From DASZVN01 sp035547055 (GTDB taxonomy: Bacteria; Pseudomonadota; Alphaproteobacteria; Rhizobiales; Methylopilaceae), in assembly GCA_035547055.1 (NCBI GenBank), contig DASZVN010000136.1, positions 1 to 26,186 of the forward strand: 26,186 nt of DNA. Direction: 5' to 3'. Under the pieces are notes generated by a model that was not told where the DNA came from, made no database searches, and saw nothing but the letters and a program-made list of their open reading frames with translations. This document shows positions 23,513 to 26,186 of this stretch, piece after piece. A program made the translations under genes and the position numbers. Positions within the stretch are counted from its first letter, which is position 1; every line of letters starts with the position of its first letter.

Positions 23513-24597
23513 GCATCGGCCTCCGGGAACAGCAGGCAGGCGTCGCCGTAGGAATAGAAGCGATAGCCGGCGGCGATGGCGTGGCGGTAGGCGGCGAGCA
23601 TGCGCTCGCGCCCGCTGAACGCCGACACCAGCATGAACAGGGTCGAGCGCGGCAGGTGGAAATTGGTGAGGAGCACGTCGACGCCACGAAAACGATAGCC
23701 GGGCGTCACGAACAGGCTGGTCTCGCCGCTCCAGGGATGGAGGACGCCGTCCGCGTCCGCGGCGGTCTCGAGGACGCGCATCGCGGTGGTGCCGACCGCG
23801 ACGATGCGCCCGCCCGCGGCGCGGGCGGCGTTCAGCGCCGCCGCGGTCTCGGCGGCGAGGTGCCCCTCCTCGGCGTGCATTCTGTGGCCGGCGGTATCCG
23901 CCGCCTTGACCGGAAGGAAAGTGCCGGCGCCGACATGGAGCGTCACCCGGTGCACGGCGATGCCCCGCGCGGCGAGGCCGGCGAACGAGGCATCGGTGAA
24001 GTGAAGTCCCGCAGTCGGCGCGGCGACGGCGCCGGGCTCGGCGGCATAGACGGTCTGGTAGTCGGTGCGGTCGCGCTCGTCGGCGGGGCGGCGGCCGGCG
24101 ATATAGGGCGGCAGCGGCACGGCGCCCCGCTCGGCGATGGCATCGTCGAGCACCGGACCGGAGAAGGCGAAGGACAGCGTCACCTCGCCGGCCTCGCCCT
24201 TGGCAGCCACGGTGGCGTCGAGCTCGTCGAGGAAGCAGACGCGCCCCTCGGTGCCGAAGCGCAGGCGATCGCCGGGCTCCAGGCGCTTGGCCGGACGCGC
24301 CAGCGCGTCCCAGGTGGCGCCGTCGCGGCGGCGAATCAGCGTGACCTCGACCTTCGGCGTGGTGCCGGCGCGTCCGAGCCGCCGGCCGGTGAGCCGCGCG
24401 GCGATGACCTTGGTGTCGTTGACGACGAGGGCATCGCCCGGCCGCAGCAGCGCGGGCAGGTCGCGGACGATGCGGTCAGCGAGCTCGGGCGCGCCGCCGG
24501 GGTGCACCACGAGGAGGCGCGCCGCATCCCGCGGCTCGGCCGGGCGGAGCGCGATCCGCTCCTCCGGCAGCTCGAAATCGAACAGGCCGACGTCCAT
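23509..24597 (-). CDS. queA: S-adenosylmethionine:tRNA ribosyltransferase-isomerase
   Basis: QueA transfers and rearranges the ribosyl group of SAM onto preQ1-tRNA to give epoxyqueuosine, the step after Tgt. Family signatures are complete: FDFELPEERIALRPAEPRD (19 residues), VVNDTKVIAARL, VPLPPYI, YQTVYAAEPGAVAAPTAGLH (20 residues), LHVGAGTFLPV and LLTNFHLPRSTLFMLV. The 362-residue length is normal. It overlaps tgt by 4 bases. The ribosome site is weak, and the 189 bases upstream hold a palindromic repeat instead of a tight junction to the cyclophilin genes. Confidence 0.97.
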   Translation of the reverse strand: MDVGLFDFELPEERIALRPAEPRDAARLLVVHPGGAPELADRIVRDLPALLRPGDALVVNDTKVIAARLTGRRLGRAGTTPKVEVTLIRRRDGATWDALARPAKRLEPGDRLRFGTEGRVCFLDELDATVAAKGEAGEVTLSFAFSGPVLDDAIAERGAVPLPPYIAGRRPADERDRTDYQTVYAAEPGAVAAPTAGLHFTDASFAGLAARGIAVHRVTLHVGAGTFLPVKAADTAGHRMHAEEGHLAAETAAALNAARAAGGRIVAVGTTAMRVLETAADADGVLHPWSGETSLFVTPGYRFRGVDVLLTNFHLPRSTLFMLVSAFSGRERMLAAYRHAIAAGYRFYSYGDACLLFPEADA

Positions 24598-24643
24598 GCG
24601 CCGGCCTATGCACGGCAGAAGGGCGAAGCGTCAACCACTGCGC

Positions 24644-24775
24644 CCGACCCGCTCCCCTTGCGGGGAGGATGGCTCATCGCGAAGCGATGAGCCGGGTGAG
24701 GGCCGGCGCGACGCGCCACCGAGGAATCGCCTGCCGCAGGTGCTCCTCATCCGTCTCCCGCGAGGAGAGAAGGGA
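24644..24775. repeat. Modular palindromic intergenic repeat (REP/RPE-like)
   Basis: The gap between the cyclophilin and queA genes is built of palindromes: CTCCCC-TTGC-GGGGAG (24652-24667), GGCTCATCGC-gaa-GCGATGAGCC (24671-24693) and GGCGC-gac-GCGCC (24705-24717). A second, shorter version of the first module is at 24742-24774 (CCGTCTCCCGCGAGGAG). Pieces such as CCGGGTGAGGG beside a CTCCCC hairpin are typical of dispersed intergenic repeats in Hyphomicrobiales. No transposase accompanies it. A secondary effect on transcript ends is possible. Confidence 0.6.
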
Positions 24776-24786
24776 AGAGCGCGGCC

Positions 24787-25254
24787 TCAGAGATCCGCCT
24801 GCACGCGGGCGGTGACGATGCGGTCGGGGTCGTGGACCGGCTCGCCGCGCTTGATGTCGTCGACATTCTCCATGCCGTCGGTGACCTCGCCCCAGACCGT
24901 GTACTGGCGGTCGAGCCAGGGCGCCTCGGCGAAGCAGATGAAGAACTGGCTGTCGGCCGAATCCGGATTTGCGGCGCGCGCCATCGAGGCGGTGCCGCGG
25001 AGGTGGCGGGTGTCGGAGAACTCGGCCTTGAGCTTCTGGCCCGAGCCGCCCGAGCCGGTGCCGGTGGGGTCGCCGGTCTGGGCCATGAAACCGTCGATCA
25101 CGCGGTGGAACGGCGTGCCGTCGTAGAAGCCGTCACGCGCCAGTTCCTTGATGCGCGCGACATGGGTCGGCGCGAGGTCGGGGCGCATCGCGATGACGAT
25201 GGTGCCCTTGGTGGTTTCGAGGACGAGCGTGTTCTCGGGATCATTGGCCGCCAT
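24787..25254 (-). CDS. Cyclophilin-type peptidyl-prolyl isomerase (second copy)
   Basis: The 155-residue protein is a single cyclophilin domain that catalyses cis-trans isomerisation of prolyl bonds. It shows FHRVIDGFMAQTGDPTGTG with the catalytic Arg, then MARAANPDSADSQFFICF and WLDRQYTVWGEV. No signal peptide is present, so it should be cytoplasmic. AAGGAG lies 7 bases before the ATG. It follows a clearly related copy by 15 bases on the same strand, and the two form a tandem pair between coaD and queA, a common Hyphomicrobiales arrangement. Confidence 0.95.
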   Translation of the reverse strand: MAANDPENTLVLETTKGTIVIAMRPDLAPTHVARIKELARDGFYDGTPFHRVIDGFMAQTGDPTGTGSGGSGQKLKAEFSDTRHLRGTASMARAANPDSADSQFFICFAEAPWLDRQYTVWGEVTDGMENVDDIKRGEPVHDPDRIVTARVQADL

Positions 25255-25269
25255 TGCGGTCTCCTTCTG

Positions 25270-25755
25270 TCATTTCGGATTGGTTGCGACCGTCGCCTTG
25301 ACGATCCGGTCGGGATGGTCGGCGACCATGCCGCTCTCCCCCGCCCCCTTCTTCAGCTTGTCGGCGTTCTCCATGCCCGAGACGACCTCGCCGACCACGG
25401 TGTACTGGCCGTTGAGCCAGGGCGCGCGGCCGTAGCAGATGAAGAACTGGCTGTTGGCGCTGTCCGGCGAGGCCGAGCGGGCCATGCCGACGGTGCCGCG
25501 CACGAACGGCGTCTTGGTAAACTCCGCCTTGAGGTCCGGCAGCTTGGAGCCGCCGGTACCGGTGCCGGTCGGATCGCCGGTCTGGGCCATGAAGCCCGGG
25601 ATCACCCGATGGAACACCACCCCGTCATAAAAGCCCTGGCGCGTGAGGGTCTTGATCCGCTCGACATGGCCGGGCGCGAGATCGGGGCGCAGCGCGATGG
25701 CGACCTCGCCGGTCCTGAGCTCGAGGATGAGGGTGTTTTCGGGATCCTGTGTCAT
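25270..25755 (-). CDS. Cyclophilin-type peptidyl-prolyl isomerase (first copy)
   Basis: The 161-residue cyclophilin has FHRVIPGFMAQTGDPTGTG, GMARSASPDSANSQFFICYG (20 residues) and WLNGQYTVVGEV. It is clearly paralogous to the next gene; they share the N-terminal pattern DPENTL.LE. In several relatives the coaD-proximal copy is, as I recall, exported; here no signal peptide can be found, so both copies look cytoplasmic. The ATG overlaps the coaD stop (ATGA), and AAGGA within the coaD end serves as ribosome site. Confidence 0.95.
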   Translation of the reverse strand: MTQDPENTLILELRTGEVAIALRPDLAPGHVERIKTLTRQGFYDGVVFHRVIPGFMAQTGDPTGTGTGGSKLPDLKAEFTKTPFVRGTVGMARSASPDSANSQFFICYGRAPWLNGQYTVVGEVVSGMENADKLKKGAGESGMVADHPDRIVKATVATNPK

Positions 25756-26186
25756 TGTTGGATTTCCTTGCAGCGTTTGACGAGCGCCTTGGCGACCGCC
25801 GGGGTGGTGAATGGTGCGATATTGCCGCCCAGCAATGCGATTTCCTTGACCAGCCGCGAGGCAATCGCCTGGTGCTGGGGATCGGCCATCAGGAACACGG
25901 TCTCGATCTCGCTGGACAGGCGCTGGTTCATCGCCACCATCTGGAACTCATATTCGAAGTCCGACACCGCGCGCAGGCCGCGCACGATCATCGAGGCGCC
26001 GACCTCCTCGGCGAACTTCACCAGCAAGGTGTCGAAGGCGCGCACCTCGATGGTGGCGCGGCCGGCGGCCTGCTTCAAGGCTTCGGATTTCAACATCGCC
26101 ACGCGCTCATCGAGCGTGAACAGCGGCGCCTTGGACGGGTTGGTCGCGACCCCGATCACCAGATGATCGACCAGCTTCACGGCCCG
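25752..26186 (-). CDS. coaD: Phosphopantetheine adenylyltransferase, 5' end outside window
   Basis: CoaD makes dephospho-CoA from phosphopantetheine and ATP, the fourth step of CoA synthesis. The visible part includes LVIGVATNPSKAPLFTLDER, MIVRGLRAVSDFEYEFQMV and MNQRLSSEIETVFLMADPQH (20 residues each or fewer), which carry the Arg and Glu residues of the active site. The N-terminal about 25 residues with the nucleotide-binding T/HxGH motif lie beyond base 26186. The GTG at 26180 is an internal Val codon, not the start: the frame is open to the edge and reads Arg-Ala-Val-Lys-Leu as in full proteins. Its stop overlaps the first cyclophilin. Confidence 0.95.
   Translation of the reverse strand, partial: RAVKLVDHLVIGVATNPSKAPLFTLDERVAMLKSEALKQAAGRATIEVRAFDTLLVKFAEEVGASMIVRGLRAVSDFEYEFQMVAMNQRLSSEIETVFLMADPQHQAIASRLVKEIALLGGNIAPFTTPAVAKALVKRCKEIQQ

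Overview
The window is about 26 kb of very GC-rich chromosome with almost all GC-rich third codon positions. It looks like an ordinary core segment of an alphaproteobacterium, most likely of the order Hyphomicrobiales (Rhizobiales). The reasons are the block coaD - two cyclophilins - queA - tgt, the block Fe-S scaffold / folE - hisI - patatin, the alaC - hom - glpX cluster, and the PilZ and PAS_5-type proteins typical of that order. The genus cannot be fixed from this sequence. I see no transposase, integrase, phage gene, CRISPR array, rRNA or secretion cluster.

Layout. At 1-2.1 kb three plus-strand genes encode a tyrosine/dual-specificity-type phosphatase, an internally deleted FAD monooxygenase remnant and a small metallophosphoesterase. 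At 2.3-3.5 kb an AI-2E family membrane protein lies on the minus strand with a clear intrinsic terminator. At 3.8-6.0 kb come a Pro/Ala-rich single-pass membrane protein of unknown function and an RpiR-type regulator preceded by a perfect 11-bp inverted repeat. At 6.4-10.75 kb is a two-gene RND efflux operon (adaptor plus permease). At 10.86-14.4 kb, minus strand, alaC-like aminotransferase, homoserine dehydrogenase and class II fructose bisphosphatase form an amino-acid/gluconeogenesis operon. At 14.5-18.9 kb are a small lipoprotein, an NTF2-like protein, rnhB, a tandem PilZ protein, a PAS_5 protein, a rhomboid protease and a two-CBS protein. At 18.9-21.7 kb are patatin, hisI and folE (minus strand), divergent from an IscU/NifU-like scaffold. 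At 22.0-26.2 kb are a 42-residue basic protein, tRNA-Lys(TTT) with its own promoter, tgt, queA, two cyclophilins and the 3' part of coaD, all on the minus strand.

How the genes work together. QueA and Tgt are both in queuosine tRNA modification and overlap by 4 bases. Hom makes homoserine for Thr/Met, while the AlaC-like enzyme links alanine and glutamate. FolE and HisI are both metal-dependent cyclohydrolases and are tightly spaced. The PilZ protein suggests a c-di-GMP input, but no cyclase or phosphodiesterase lies in the window.

No clearly new multi-gene system is visible. The best leads are the in-frame-deleted monooxygenase, a Tgt whose zinc site appears dismantled, the palindrome in front of an orphan RpiR gene, a modular palindromic intergenic repeat, an unexplained structured region after the Fe-S scaffold gene, and the membrane-anchored low-complexity protein with a conserved-looking C-terminal module.
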